From Budvicia diplopodorum (lineage in GTDB: Bacteria; Pseudomonadota; Gammaproteobacteria; Enterobacterales; Enterobacteriaceae): a DNA stretch of 64,000 bases. The stretch spans positions 310,001-374,000 of the forward strand of contig NZ_WOYF01000001.1 in the NCBI RefSeq assembly GCF_009800925.1, given 5' to 3'. The notes beneath the pieces are model-generated. The model worked only from the letters and a program-made list of their open reading frames with translations, was not told the origin of the DNA and did no database searches. Both the position numbers and the translations under genes were made by a program. Within the stretch, counting starts at the first letter, position 1, and each line of letters opens with the position of its first letter. Shown here in pieces: positions 35,985 to 45,402 of this stretch.

Positions 35985-38546
35985 CTACTGACACGATGCA
36001 TTCAGGATGTGTATGCCCGTTTCCGACGGCGTATCCGGTATACTGTAGTTAACCGCGCACTGCTGGGATGAGTCATCTCCCCACTTCACGTTTAGCTTTC
36101 CACTCGTATCCATTCCGCTCAAATAAACCTGGCCTTCTTCTCCTACAATGTTCGCATTATCACTGGTTTTATTCGCACTGACGATTGCACCAAAAGGAAC
36201 AAACTCGCCGTTGCTTTGGCGTAAGGTCAGTAACCCCCGAAGACCAACGCTAGGGTTGTATTCAGCGCGAACAACCGCACCGCGAGTAGGCGTAACCATT
36301 TGGCTGGTCAGGGTCATATCTACGTCATCAGAGAAGGAGGTTGTATCCAGTGATACCACGTTTTTACGATATGCGGTGACGTAAGGAACCACGGCATATC
36401 CCCGCCAGTCGGTGCGAACGCCAACGCCGTTGGTTACGCCAATATTATCGGCGCCCGGCGCTTTCACCAGTGCGACCGTCTCACCCATGGATTGAGATAA
36501 TGTTAAACCATTGGCATGTAACATCATGCCGCCTTCTAGGCCATAATTGACTCGGTTGATATTGCTATCATAGCTATATCCAACGTTAGCCCGACCATAT
36601 CCACCCCGGTAATCTAGGCCCGCGTTACCGCTGTTGCCCTCGCCCTGACTGGTATAGCCTTGGTTGACGTTATAGGTAAGGTTATTATTTTTTAACAGAC
36701 TACCGCTGACGCCAACATTATTGCTGGTCTTGCCATTACGGCTGGTGTTTAAACTGTAGTTGGCATAGCTATTGGATAGCCACGCATCTAACGGCACGCT
36801 GATATTCAGTGAGAATATATGGTCCGTGAGATGAGTTCGGTCACCGTCGCTATCAACACTATTTTTATTGTAAGAGTAATTTAGTCCGTAGCTAATGCCG
36901 GACCAGTTATTGCTATAGCCAAGGCTGGCCGATTGATTACTATTTTCATTCCAGTAATCTTCATCGATGTAGCTGATGGAAAAACTACCCAGACTTTCGC
37001 CAATGTCCTGACTTACCGACATCTCCTGCCGACTCTTTCTATGGTCATTGCGGCTGTCACCAATATAACGGCCATTGGTATAGCTATTTAATGTGTCCGT
37101 CAATGAATAGAAGCCTTCAGTAGAATAACGGTAGCTGGCTATTGCTAGGTTAGTGCCCGTTTCAATGAAGTTTTTACTATAACGAACGCGCCAAGACTGC
37201 CCTTCTTGTTCCCGATCGGGTAGATTATCGACGGTGGCTTTAGCCTGCTCCACATCCACAGACACCGCACCGATATAACTCATGTTCTTGCCCAGACCGA
37301 ACATAACGGATTGATATACATTACCTGAAGCCTGTACACCACCATAGCCAGTCATCGCCCACGGCAAGCCATAAGCCATTGCGGCCTGAACAAAAGGTTT
37401 TTTATCGATGTCAGAACCAGAAGGTCTATATTCCCCACCGACCAGACTGTATTTAAACCGCCCTTCTCGTTGTAAAACAGGAACGGCAGCGTAAGGAACT
37501 AAAAAGTTCTGCTCAGTACCATCAGCCTCTTTAATCGTGACGTTTAAGTCACCGCTGCCCGCCGTTGGGTAGAGGTCGGTAATTTCAAATGCGCCGGGAG
37601 GAACATAGTCTTGATAAATCTGGTAGCCGTTCTGAGTAATAATCACCTGAGCATTGGTATTGGCAATACCCTTTACGATAGGAGAGTACCCCTGCATGCT
37701 GTCCGGCAGCATGCCATCGTCTGAGGCCATCATGGCTCCACGGAAAGGTACGCTATCAAAAATATCGCTTGGAGAAGTGCTATCGCCCATAACTAACTTG
37801 CTGTTCAGGGCAATAATATCCCGCTGAACATAAGTATTAATCGAATCCCAACGATCTTCACCGGCCCCATTCCGGCTCCAGGTTGAATAATTACGCAAGC
37901 GCCAAGCACCAAGATTCGCGCCTGAACGTAGGTTCAAATAATAATCATTACTATTCTGCCCATTATTATCTTTGCTCTGGTTGGAAGCACCGCTAAAACT
38001 ATAATTGAGCAACAGCGCATTAATGCCCTGATCCAATTTATCAGGCGCAACGTAACCACGGGCACGAAGGTCTAGCGCCGCTTGAGGAATAGTTAGATTC
38101 AGACGCTGTTGACTAAAGTCGAAATATGCCGAAGCCATAGGAAGAGTTTGGGATAAATTGACGCACTGTTCATCCCCAACATATGACGATAGCGCTCTTG
38201 ACTTAACGCCTAAAATCTTAAGTAGGTCAACACTCAGACAGGGCAACAGTGCATCTTGCCCTTCAGCATTTTTTTGCACTTCAAAATCAATATCTAGTGA
38301 GTCAATTTGCTCACTATTAAGAAAAAGGTCAACGCGATATTTACCCGGAGCCTGTGGACCATCCTGCTCAAATACCGTCAGATCCGTATCCGACAGAGCC
38401 TGCTTATCGAGTGATAATAGTGCCGGATTAAAATAATCTTTTGCGTACCCTTGGCTAATACTTCCCAATAATAAATTAAGGTAAAGTGCAATTAGCGTGA
38501 GTTTAGCGCCACGAGGACGATAAGGATAGCGTACGCCTCCAATCAT
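35985..38546 (-). CDS. Outer-membrane fimbrial usher (FimD-like)
   Basis: An 853-residue usher. After a signal peptide (about 36 residues, ending SQGYAKD) come the N-terminal chaperone-binding domain with YFNPALLSLD and VDLFLNSEQID, and a 24-strand barrel with a plug around residues 230-330 (QVIITQNGYQIYQDYVPPGAFEITDLYPT). Two C-terminal domains end in a CAVNYSIPD...SCQ pair of cysteines. It receives chaperone-subunit complexes and extrudes the fimbria. An AGGAG ribosome site precedes the start. The length is normal for the FimD group, and no interruption is seen. Confidence 0.94.
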   Translation of the reverse strand: MIGGVRYPYRPRGAKLTLIALYLNLLLGSISQGYAKDYFNPALLSLDKQALSDTDLTVFEQDGPQAPGKYRVDLFLNSEQIDSLDIDFEVQKNAEGQDALLPCLSVDLLKILGVKSRALSSYVGDEQCVNLSQTLPMASAYFDFSQQRLNLTIPQAALDLRARGYVAPDKLDQGINALLLNYSFSGASNQSKDNNGQNSNDYYLNLRSGANLGAWRLRNYSTWSRNGAGEDRWDSINTYVQRDIIALNSKLVMGDSTSPSDIFDSVPFRGAMMASDDGMLPDSMQGYSPIVKGIANTNAQVIITQNGYQIYQDYVPPGAFEITDLYPTAGSGDLNVTIKEADGTEQNFLVPYAAVPVLQREGRFKYSLVGGEYRPSGSDIDKKPFVQAAMAYGLPWAMTGYGGVQASGNVYQSVMFGLGKNMSYIGAVSVDVEQAKATVDNLPDREQEGQSWRVRYSKNFIETGTNLAIASYRYSTEGFYSLTDTLNSYTNGRYIGDSRNDHRKSRQEMSVSQDIGESLGSFSISYIDEDYWNENSNQSASLGYSNNWSGISYGLNYSYNKNSVDSDGDRTHLTDHIFSLNISVPLDAWLSNSYANYSLNTSRNGKTSNNVGVSGSLLKNNNLTYNVNQGYTSQGEGNSGNAGLDYRGGYGRANVGYSYDSNINRVNYGLEGGMMLHANGLTLSQSMGETVALVKAPGADNIGVTNGVGVRTDWRGYAVVPYVTAYRKNVVSLDTTSFSDDVDMTLTSQMVTPTRGAVVRAEYNPSVGLRGLLTLRQSNGEFVPFGAIVSANKTSDNANIVGEEGQVYLSGMDTSGKLNVKWGDDSSQQCAVNYSIPDTPSETGIHILNASCQ

Positions 38547-38618
38547 TTTAAATTGCTCCTATCGAAAAAAAACAATGAAAATCCGCGTTTCACTGATAAA
38601 ACAGTCATAGTCGTTAAC

Positions 38619-39296
38619 TTATAAATTGCCAGCATATGGTTTAGTGACGCCGCCGAAGTCATTAATAATCGTCCAATTTAATGCACCGCTGCTTACATTC
38701 GCTTTTGTCTTAAAACTGGCCGTAGAATTAGGCGCCACCATAGAAACTTCAGGTAACGTAACGCCATTTAACTTAACGGAAAAAAAGGTGATGTAATAAG
38801 GGGTAGGATTAGTGACGCTAATTGAGTTACCTCGGCGCTGCCATGTTAACTTACCGGCTGCCTCTTCCAGAGTTCCGGTTACACCTTTAGGGCGATACAA
38901 CAATTTAATCCGCGTTTTTACTGCAATTTGCAGCGAGTTATCCGTTTTCTCAGCAGAAGGAATTGATTTGATGTTTAGCCAAAAAAGAGATTCTTTATCT
39001 TCAGGTAAATTACCACCCGTACGAATTACGCGAATGACGTTTTCCTGCCCGCCACCGTTTAATCGAAATAAAGGCGGAGTGACCACAAAAGGGGGTTTAC
39101 TGGTAACACCATCCTGATTATCAACCCATGACTGTATCAAATAAGGGATATTGTCAGGATTGGTGACGTTAATCGTAGACTCTTTCGCTTCCCCATTATA
39201 AACCAGACGAGTACCACCCACAGTGACGCCCGCCTGCGCTAATGTGCTCATGAAAATTAATAGTGCAGCAGTTAATGTTTTTAGGCCCATTTTCAT
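38619..39296 (-). CDS. Periplasmic fimbrial chaperone (PapD/FimC-like)
   Basis: A 225-residue two-domain immunoglobulin-fold chaperone with a signal peptide ending TLAQA. The family motif region is visible: TRLVYNGEAKESTINVTN, PYLIQSWVD, FVVTPPLFRLNGGGQENVIRVIRTGGNLPEDKESLFWLNIKSIP and LLYRPKGV. The conserved Arg near the start (GTRLVY) and Lys in TRIKLLYRP anchor the subunit C-terminus. The short F1-G1 loop suggests the FGS class that builds rigid, tip-adhesin fimbriae. AGGGG lies before the start codon. Confidence 0.94.
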   Translation of the reverse strand: MKMGLKTLTAALLIFMSTLAQAGVTVGGTRLVYNGEAKESTINVTNPDNIPYLIQSWVDNQDGVTSKPPFVVTPPLFRLNGGGQENVIRVIRTGGNLPEDKESLFWLNIKSIPSAEKTDNSLQIAVKTRIKLLYRPKGVTGTLEEAAGKLTWQRRGNSISVTNPTPYYITFFSVKLNGVTLPEVSMVAPNSTASFKTKANVSSGALNWTIINDFGGVTKPYAGNL

Positions 39297-39464
39297 TGTG
39301 TTACCCCTTAGAAATCATCGTAATAAAAGGTAAATCAGGAATGTAACATTACCTCCAGATTTAACTTCGTTAACTTATCAATTAAAATTGAGTTATTAAC
39401 CTTGAGAATAGTTGAGAGTCAAATGAGCTACAACTGATTCATTAAAACGCTTCACAAAATATTA

Positions 39465-39530
39465 AAGATAAACAGCAACTAAATTAGCAACCAAATTGGT
39501 CTCACCTACCGCCACGTCAACTACTAACTG
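39465..39530 (-). pseudogene. Possible remnant of a third pilin gene (3' end)
   Basis: In the 395-base gap between the chaperone and the second pilin, the minus strand reads VDVAVGETNLVANLVAVYL then stop. This parallels the pilin C-terminus TVTAGAANSMANFTLVYP in length and pattern. DNA further upstream also shows patchy similarity to the pilin 3' half. The similarity was seen by eye only and may be chance, but a decayed third copy would fit the tandem arrangement. Confidence 0.35.
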
Positions 39531-39691
39531 CGAAATAGTGGGAAGAAGAATCCAATGTATTACTTCTGGTAGTCAATGGAGCCTATGTATTAGATTCTGT
39601 GCCAACTCATTCTTCTCTACATAGAACTACAAAAAGCCTGAAGCAATTATCAGGCTAGATTTCTATTTATTTAAAATTACACAAAGTAAGA

Positions 39692-40213
39692 TTAAGGATA
39701 AACTAGGGTAAAGTTAGCCATTGAGTTGGCTGCACCTGCCGTCACTGTCGCTGAAGTAGAAATATAATAGGCGGTAAAATCTAAGCTGTTACTACCGACA
39801 ACCAAAGGTTTTGCAATAGTATCAGAGCCTAATACAACGATATTGCCCAAGCTATCTTTCATCTGTACGCCAACACCAACTGCTCCGCCGGCGGCTATGC
39901 TCAAAATATTATTAGTACCTGCAGCGGTAGTCCCCTCAAAACGAACAGATACGCCTGAAGCACTTACTGCAGCGGGGCAATTGTCCAATTTTAAGCTGAA
40001 CGGCATAGGCGTTGAGGTATTACCGGCTGCGGCAAATACACCCTTAGCAATCTTACCCAAATTCACGTTCAGATTCTGGCTAGTGCTTTGCACAGTACAG
40101 GCTGATTCCAGAATAGCTCCTGCAAAATTCACACTACCATCGCCAGCCGCAACGGCTGAACCACTTAATACTGCACAAGCTAACAATGCTGAAGCAATAA
40201 TATTCTTTTTCAT
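39692..40213 (-). CDS. Major fimbrial subunit (second tandem copy)
   Basis: A 173-residue type 1-like pilin. The start at 40213 (MKKNIIAS) is preferred because AAGGA lies at proper spacing; the ATG two codons upstream is too close to it. A signal peptide ends at SAVA. Pilin landmarks are the donor strand GSVNFAGAILESACTVQS with the first cysteine, LDNCPAAVSA with the second, and the C-terminal MANFTLVYP. It is almost identical to the upstream pilin over the mature protein. It follows that gene by 127 bases and precedes the chaperone. Confidence 0.92.
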   Translation of the reverse strand: MKKNIIASALLACAVLSGSAVAAGDGSVNFAGAILESACTVQSTSQNLNVNLGKIAKGVFAAAGNTSTPMPFSLKLDNCPAAVSASGVSVRFEGTTAAGTNNILSIAAGGAVGVGVQMKDSLGNIVVLGSDTIAKPLVVGSNSLDFTAYYISTSATVTAGAANSMANFTLVYP

Positions 40214-40340
40214 ATCCATTTCCTTTATGTATGACGCGATGTCATTCCTCTTTATTTATTACAATTTATTTACAACAATGTTTTAGCCTGACATTGTTAT
40301 CAGGCTAATTCTTAATTTATTAAAATTACGCGAGGGAATC

Positions 40341-40862
40341 TTAAGGGTAAATAAGGGTGAAGTTAGCCATTGCGTTAGCGGCACCGGCCGTCACTGTCGC
40401 TGAAGTAGAAATGTAATAGGCAGTAAAATCTAAGCTGTTACTACCGACAGTCAAAGGTTTTGCAATAGTATCAGAACCTAATACGACGATATTGCCCAAG
40501 CTATCTTTCATCTGTACGCCAACACCAACTGCTCCGCCGGCGGTTATGTTCAAAATATTATTAGTACCTGCAGCGGTAGTCCCCTCAAAACGAACAGAAA
40601 CGCCCGAAGCGCTTACTGTAGCGGGGCAACTGTCCAACTTTAAGCTGAACGGCATAGGCGTTGAGGTATTACCGGCTGCGGCAAATACACCCTTAGCAAC
40701 CTTACCTAAATTCACGTTCAGGTTTTGGCTAGCGCTTTGCACTGTACAGGCTGACTCCAGAATAGTTCCTGTAAAATTGACTTTACCATCCTGAGCCGCC
40801 ATGGCTGAACCACTGAATACTGCACAAGCTAATACTACTGAAGCGATAATATTCTTTTTCAT
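40341..40862 (-). CDS. Major fimbrial subunit (first tandem copy)
   Basis: A 173-residue pilin and the first gene of the fimbrial operon. A signal peptide ends SAMA. It has the donor strand DGKVNFTGTILESACTVQS, cysteines about 40 residues apart in SACTV and DSCPATV, and the end MANFTLIYP. The duplicate downstream differs at only about a dozen to fifteen residues, mostly in the first 60 residues. The promoter should lie in the very AT-rich region to its right. A strong spacer hairpin suits differential expression of pilin and downstream genes. Confidence 0.92.
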   Translation of the reverse strand: MKKNIIASVVLACAVFSGSAMAAQDGKVNFTGTILESACTVQSASQNLNVNLGKVAKGVFAAAGNTSTPMPFSLKLDSCPATVSASGVSVRFEGTTAAGTNNILNITAGGAVGVGVQMKDSLGNIVVLGSDTIAKPLTVGSNSLDFTAYYISTSATVTAGAANAMANFTLIYP

Positions 40863-41870
40863 ACTGATTCTCTTTACTATTCCTATAATATAAAAATTCG
40901 GTCCTGAATTTGTATATACTGCAAATAACTCAGCACTTTCACATAAATTTAAAGATGTTCTTACATATTAGTAAGAACGATATATAGCGGCGGTAGTAAC
41001 ATTTGCTTCTGTTATTCCCTGCTTACTAGATATAAACAACCAATCCACCTCTGCCTGACACATTATTCAGTGTCGAGGTCCAGAAAAACTTCTCACACAT
41101 ACCTATACTTGGTTATATCATCATATAATGATTGTATAAGAAGTTAATGGTGCTGCGTTTAATATTCCAACTGCTTAATTACAGGCGGGAATATACTATT
41201 AAAAATATAAAAAAACAAACTAACAAGATAATAATCTCGATCTTAAACATTGAGTTAACAATAGACACAATACGTTGTAATTATTGATTATTTTAATTAT
41301 CCAGAAAGAAATAATTGAAGATCACTATCAAACTAATTGATAGAAAGCACAATTTGGATAAAAATAATTAATCAATAATAATGCATAAATATACAATATG
41401 AATAGTGCATAAAACCGACAAATCCAGATAAAAACCACAAATGTGTAATGATAAAAATCAATTAACTACATAAAAATACAGCAATACTACTTAATAATTA
41501 GCCGCAATAGCTCTGCAAGGAGTCACACCCCAAAATTTAAATAACTAGTCATTATTGGAATAATGACAATTAAATTAGTCTTATGAAGAAGAAAATAAAT
41601 AAAAAACACACGATAAAGAACAAAAAAATAACATATTCACCTAATTAGAATTAGGTATCACAACCAAAAACAACTCTTTATTTAATATCAAATTATCTTA
41701 GAAAATTATATTTCATTATAAAACTAAATTTCATCAACTTATGGCGCCAGAAGTAAGCTGCAGAGGCACTCCGTATTAGTTCCATGTACTCTTCGAGCTC
41801 CTAACCTAATGCTTCATCGACCGGCATCCTTCTGGCATCAGATTATTTCGCAACTATGAAACATTCATCT
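40863..41870. other. Long AT-rich leader upstream of the fimbrial operon
   Basis: About 1 kb without genes, extremely AT-rich from about 41150 to 41740, with many A and T tracts. This composition is typical of H-NS-silenced regulatory DNA of accessory surface structures. I found no fimbrial regulator (FimB/E-type recombinase or PapB-like) and no clear invertible element, so any phase variation is unproven. Confidence 0.5.
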
Positions 41871-41879
41871 GTTATATTC

Positions 41880-42150
41880 GGCTAGCCACTTTTCTGTTAT
41901 TTCCCGAACTTTATTCAGCATTATGAACAGATATCCAGTATTTCTGTCCGGTAAATCTGGTTAAATCTCTCGATAAATGCATTCTGCATCGGCTTACCTG
42001 ATTTGATAAATTCAAATTTCACCGAATGGATACGGCTGGTTGTAATACGATCCAGCACCCTGATGGCCCGCAGTAGGACGAGGCTTCGGATATACCGGTC
42101 TCAGATCAGACATTTTTACAATACGTTCGGCTTTAAAAGACTTCAGTACA
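41880..42150 (-). mobile_element. Remnant of an IS3-family transposase (orfB)
   Basis: On the minus strand one frame reads SFKAERIVKMSDLRPVYPKP (the segment before the DDE domain). After a deletion and frameshift near 42070, another frame reads KFEFIKSGKPMQNAFIERFN then QIYRTEILDI, the C-terminal catalytic region with the conserved glutamate. LNKVREITEKWLAEYNR continues in a shifted frame. The DDE core between the parts is lost and the element cannot move. Ends and target duplications are not recognisable. Confidence 0.75.
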
Positions 42151-42483
42151 GTAACGAGCGGGTGTTCGGTGAACCATGCATTTCACATAGCGATCTCCTT
42201 CATTGGCACGGCCAGTATGCTGGAATATCTCTAAATGTGAATGAGTCTGTTTTACGGGATGATTACAGTAGGTGTAGCTATCGCGACTGGATCTGAGACT
42301 TGATAGTGATAACGGGAATAAGAAAGGTCAGCATATCAACTATAGCCGATTGCTCAATTTATTTGCAGACGGTATTTACTCCTAATGTGTTTTCTACAGC
42401 TTTAACACCGAGTAATTGCTCAAAGAATTGGAAAAGCGCCACGTTAGCAATACGAGCAGGTCAGCAGAATCTTGTTTAAACAA

Positions 42484-42512
42484 AAAAGCCCTGACGTTGC
42501 GCCAGGGCTTTT
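42484..42512 (-). terminator. Orphan intrinsic terminator
   Basis: A perfect 10-bp stem AAAAGCCCTG/CAGGGCTTTT with a 9-base loop. The minus strand ends in six T residues and the plus strand in four. No gene reads into it from either side within 300 bases. Confidence 0.75.
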
Positions 42513-42722
42513 AGGTTACTACATACTTTGAATTTAACATTAATTACTTCAATAATTGATAACTGATACTATTTACTAGATGTACGCGTTCATTAAGAGA
42601 AAAATTAAGTATTTGTAGCGGACAATTCCTCCGATTGATTGACTTAAACACATAATTTCTACACGTCTAAACAATTATTTTAGTTTGTCGATTGGCTGAC
42701 TCACTAATTTAGTACACCACCT

Positions 42723-42968
42723 ACGCGCGATATGCTTTAACTGCATGACCTTACATTCGTCGCGATATTCTAGATTAACGTTACAAACCCCACTAATCGC
42801 GAACATTTACTACAACTTCAAGGCCTTTATCACGCTATTTTTCGTTCCCGTTTCGCGATGATACTCTCAACTACGTAGCCCGACTTCCATCACGATGCTA
42901 TTAACTGTCCCCTATCGTGATTTTGTCCAATTAACATTGGTTAACTACGGGGCCTTTATCGCGATAAC
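42723..42968. repeat. Array of TCGCGA-like palindromic motifs
   Basis: Four exact TCGCGA hexamers (42760, 42797, 42853, 42959) occur in 250 bases of otherwise AT-rich DNA. Variants lie between them: GCGCGA at 42725, TCACGC at 42830, TCACGA at 42890 and TCGTGA at 42915. Spacing is about 25-44 bases. The flanks also repeat in part: GGCCTTTATC is found before the motif at 42822 and at 42951, and TTAACTG follows at 42737 and 42901. The function is unknown; a multi-site operator or a decayed tandem repeat are both possible. Confidence 0.6.
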
Positions 42969-43227
42969 TTACTATAACACAGACGCATTACAAATCACCT
43001 GAGAGGCTGATTCCATCTGCGTTATAGTCCAATTTAACCCTTTATTTTCACTTGTCAATACTGTTTTTAAACACAGTGAATTATTTTATCAATTCCTACT
43101 TTAATCACCCCGCAGGCAGCCTCTGTAGCACCATGTATCCTTTACTATTTTGGTGAATTTAATTTAGTCGACTACACTCATCAAGTGAACGCAATCGATA
43201 GTTGTAATTTAAATATAATTAGCAAAT

Positions 43228-43243
43228 TGTGATCATAATCACC
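43228..43243 (+). promoter_or_regulatory. CRP-cAMP site upstream of ptsG
   Basis: TGTGA-TCATAA-TCACC matches the CRP consensus TGTGA-N6-TCACA at nine of ten positions and lies 125 bases before the ptsG start. CRP activation of ptsG is established in E. coli. Confidence 0.85.
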
Positions 43244-43367
43244 CAATGTAATATCTATTTATTTTAGGCTGTAAAATAAATAAACCTAACTGAATTACAA
43301 ACGTATTCTAGGCGAATTTTAAATACACAGATTTCATCAAAACACACGTGCTCTGGAGCTTTTTTCC

Positions 43368-44828
43368 ATGTTTAATAATCTCTTTGCTAATCTGCAAAAA
43401 GTCGGTAAGGCCTTAATGTTGCCTGTATCCGTCTTACCTATTGCAGGTATATTACTCGGCGTTGGTGCAGCCCATTTTAGTTGGCTACCAACAATCTTAT
43501 CTGACGTTATGGAAAAATCCGGTAGTTCTATATTCGATCAGATGCCTTTATTATTTGCCGTTGGCGTTGCGTTAGGTTTCACTAACAACGATGGTGTCGC
43601 AGGTTTAGCGTCCATCGTTGGTTATGGCATTATGATGGCAACTCTGGGCGTTATGGCTGGAGTATTGGGCGTTGATAAAATAGATACCGGCGTGCTTGGC
43701 GGTATCTTAGTTGGTGGACTAGCTGGCTATCTGTTTAATCGTTTCTACCGCATCCAGCTTCCAGATTATTTGGGCTTCTTTGCCGGAAAACGCTTTGTTC
43801 CTATCATCACCGGCTTTGTCTGTATTGCCTTAGGCGTAGCGCTTTCGTTTATCTGGCCTCCGATTGGAAAAGCAATCTCTGCATTCTCACAGTGGGCTGC
43901 CTATCAAAACCCGGCGCTGGCATTTGGTATCTACGGCGTCGTTGAACGTTCGTTAATTCCTTTTGGTCTGCATCATATTTGGAACGTTCCGTTCTTCTAT
44001 GAAGCAGGTCAGGCTTGCATTATTGATAATAAAGTTGTCTCTACCATTATTAGTGAATCCATCTGTAAAGCAGAAAATGGCCGTTGGATTACCGGCGAAA
44101 TCCAACGTTATCTGCAAGGCGATCCGACGGCAGGTAATATGGCTGGCGGTTACTTATTTAAAATGTGGGGATTACCAGCAGCAGCGGTTGCCATGTGGCA
44201 CACGGCTAAGCCGCAAAATCGCGCTAAAATTGGCGGTATTATGATATCAGCAGCGCTGACATCATTTTTAACCGGTATTACTGAGCCAATTGAATTCGCC
44301 TTCATGTTTGTAGCGCCAGTGCTGTACGCTATCCACGCCTTATTGGCAGGTTCAGCCTATGTGGTCGCTATACTGTTGGGTATGAAGCATGGAATGACCT
44401 TCTCCCACGGCGCAATTGACTTCACGCTGTTCTATCACTTATCAACTAACGGCTGGATGTTCTTTATTGTCGGCCCAATTTACGCCGCGTTGTACTACAC
44501 CATATTCCGGGTAGCGATTATCAAACTTAATCTGAAAACGCCGGGCCGTGAAGACGATACGCCTAAAGATGCAGTCAAAGGCACCAGCACTAATATGGCT
44601 GCCGATCTGGTTGCCGCATTTGGCGGAAAAGAAAATATTACCAATCTTGATGCCTGTATCACCCGCTTACGCGTTGGCGTTGCTGACATTGCCCGGGTCG
44701 ATCAGGATCAATTGAAGAAGCTAGGAGCCGCCGGCGTTGTGGTTGCGGGCTCAGGCATTCAGGCCATCTTTGGAACCAAATCAGATAACCTGAAGAGTGA
44801 TATGGATGAGTATATTCGCAATAACTAA
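43368..44828 (+). CDS. ptsG: PTS glucose transporter subunit IIBC
   Basis: A 486-residue inner-membrane permease and phosphotransferase close to E. coli PtsG (477). The N-terminal IIC domain has about ten membrane segments, with [20 protein letters not shown] at the start, [26 protein letters not shown] and the glucose-binding region near it. The C-terminal IIB domain has the phosphorylated cysteine in [12 protein letters not shown] near residue 431. It takes phosphate from IIA-Glc and produces glucose 6-phosphate. A CRP site lies upstream; the leader is unusually long (over 800 bases to the nearest feature) and contains the motif array. Confidence 0.96.
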   Translation: MFNNLFANLQKVGKALMLPVSVLPIAGILLGVGAAHFSWLPTILSDVMEKSGSSIFDQMPLLFAVGVALGFTNNDGVAGLASIVGYGIMMATLGVMAGVLGVDKIDTGVLGGILVGGLAGYLFNRFYRIQLPDYLGFFAGKRFVPIITGFVCIALGVALSFIWPPIGKAISAFSQWAAYQNPALAFGIYGVVERSLIPFGLHHIWNVPFFYEAGQACIIDNKVVSTIISESICKAENGRWITGEIQRYLQGDPTAGNMAGGYLFKMWGLPAAAVAMWHTAKPQNRAKIGGIMISAALTSFLTGITEPIEFAFMFVAPVLYAIHALLAGSAYVVAILLGMKHGMTFSHGAIDFTLFYHLSTNGWMFFIVGPIYAALYYTIFRVAIIKLNLKTPGREDDTPKDAVKGTSTNMAADLVAAFGGKENITNLDACITRLRVGVADIARVDQDQLKKLGAAGVVVAGSGIQAIFGTKSDNLKSDMDEYIRNN

Positions 44829-44854
44829 GACAGCGAATTTCATCTGACTGATGA

Positions 44855-44884
44855 CAATGCCGTGGCGTTAAACCCACGGCATTG
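44855..44884 (+). terminator. Hairpin after ptsG
   Basis: A perfect 11-bp stem CAATGCCGTGG/CCACGGCATTG with an 8-base loop, 26 bases after the ptsG stop. The tail TTACATTCG is only weakly T-rich, so it may act as a 3'-end stem together with the next terminator. Confidence 0.65.
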
Positions 44885-44920
44885 TTACATTCGTTATCCG
44901 ATACTTATTGAATATCATAA

Positions 44921-44949
44921 AAAAAGCCTCGTATAAACGAGGCCTTTCA
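44921..44949. terminator. Bidirectional terminator ptsG / tmaR
   Basis: Stem AAAGCCTCG/CGAGGCCTTT with one bulge. A seven-base A run on the left gives a T run on the minus strand for tmaR; the plus side ends CTTTC. Confidence 0.8.
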
Positions 44950-44969
44950 AATACCAATCAATTATGCCG

Positions 44970-45287
44970 TTACTTAACGTCAGCTTTAGCCTTCATGCTT
45001 TGAGAGATATCACGACGCTCTTTTGACAGTTCAGCGTTCTTGATAATGTACTCATCAACGCGCTCTTCATAATCGCTTTTCATGTTTGCGATGATGGCCT
45101 GAACGTCTTCAATGCTCATACCCTGCTTGATATAGTCGCTTAAGTTTTCCAGCAACAGAACTCGTTTTTGGTTATCACGAATTTTCTTTTCGTTATCCAC
45201 AATATCACGCTTCAGTTTATTTTTACGGCGGGACAAACGGACATATTCCAGTACGTTTTGAAATGAAGGTTTGTTCACGTTTTCCAT
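44970..45287 (-). CDS. tmaR: TmaR (YeeX, DUF496), polar organiser of PTS Enzyme I
   Basis: A 105-residue, highly charged coiled-coil protein nearly collinear with E. coli Yee[41 protein letters not shown] and [16 protein letters not shown]. YeeX was renamed TmaR after it was shown to bind and sequester Enzyme I of the PTS at the cell pole. I start at MENVNKPSF; the ATG just before it is equally possible, and the longer frame to 45335 is unlikely. It converges on ptsG, a glucose PTS gene, which gives a suggestive functional neighbourhood. Confidence 0.93.
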   Translation of the reverse strand: MENVNKPSFQNVLEYVRLSRRKNKLKRDIVDNEKKIRDNQKRVLLLENLSDYIKQGMSIEDVQAIIANMKSDYEERVDEYIIKNAELSKERRDISQSMKAKADVK

Positions 45288-45402
45288 CATAATACCCTTA
45301 CTTAAGAAATAAGAAATCTTGGCTGATTTAATCAAAAAAGCTATACGTGATAGTACGTAACTAGCGCCTTAACTGCCACTGAAATGATAGCTTTCTACGA
45401 TA

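Noticed and set aside
41000..41760. Invertible promoter element or CRISPR array in the fimbrial leader
   Set aside because: No regularly spaced repeats and no convincing inverted-repeat pair were found by eye; only low-complexity A/T tracts.
42003..42296. 97-codon plus-strand frame near the IS remnant
   Set aside because: It is antisense to the transposase fragment and has no independent similarity.
43320..43370. SgrS sRNA pairing site in the ptsG leader
   Set aside because: The sequence around the ribosome site (GTGCTCTGGAGC) does not clearly match the E. coli pairing region, and no SgrS partner is in the window.
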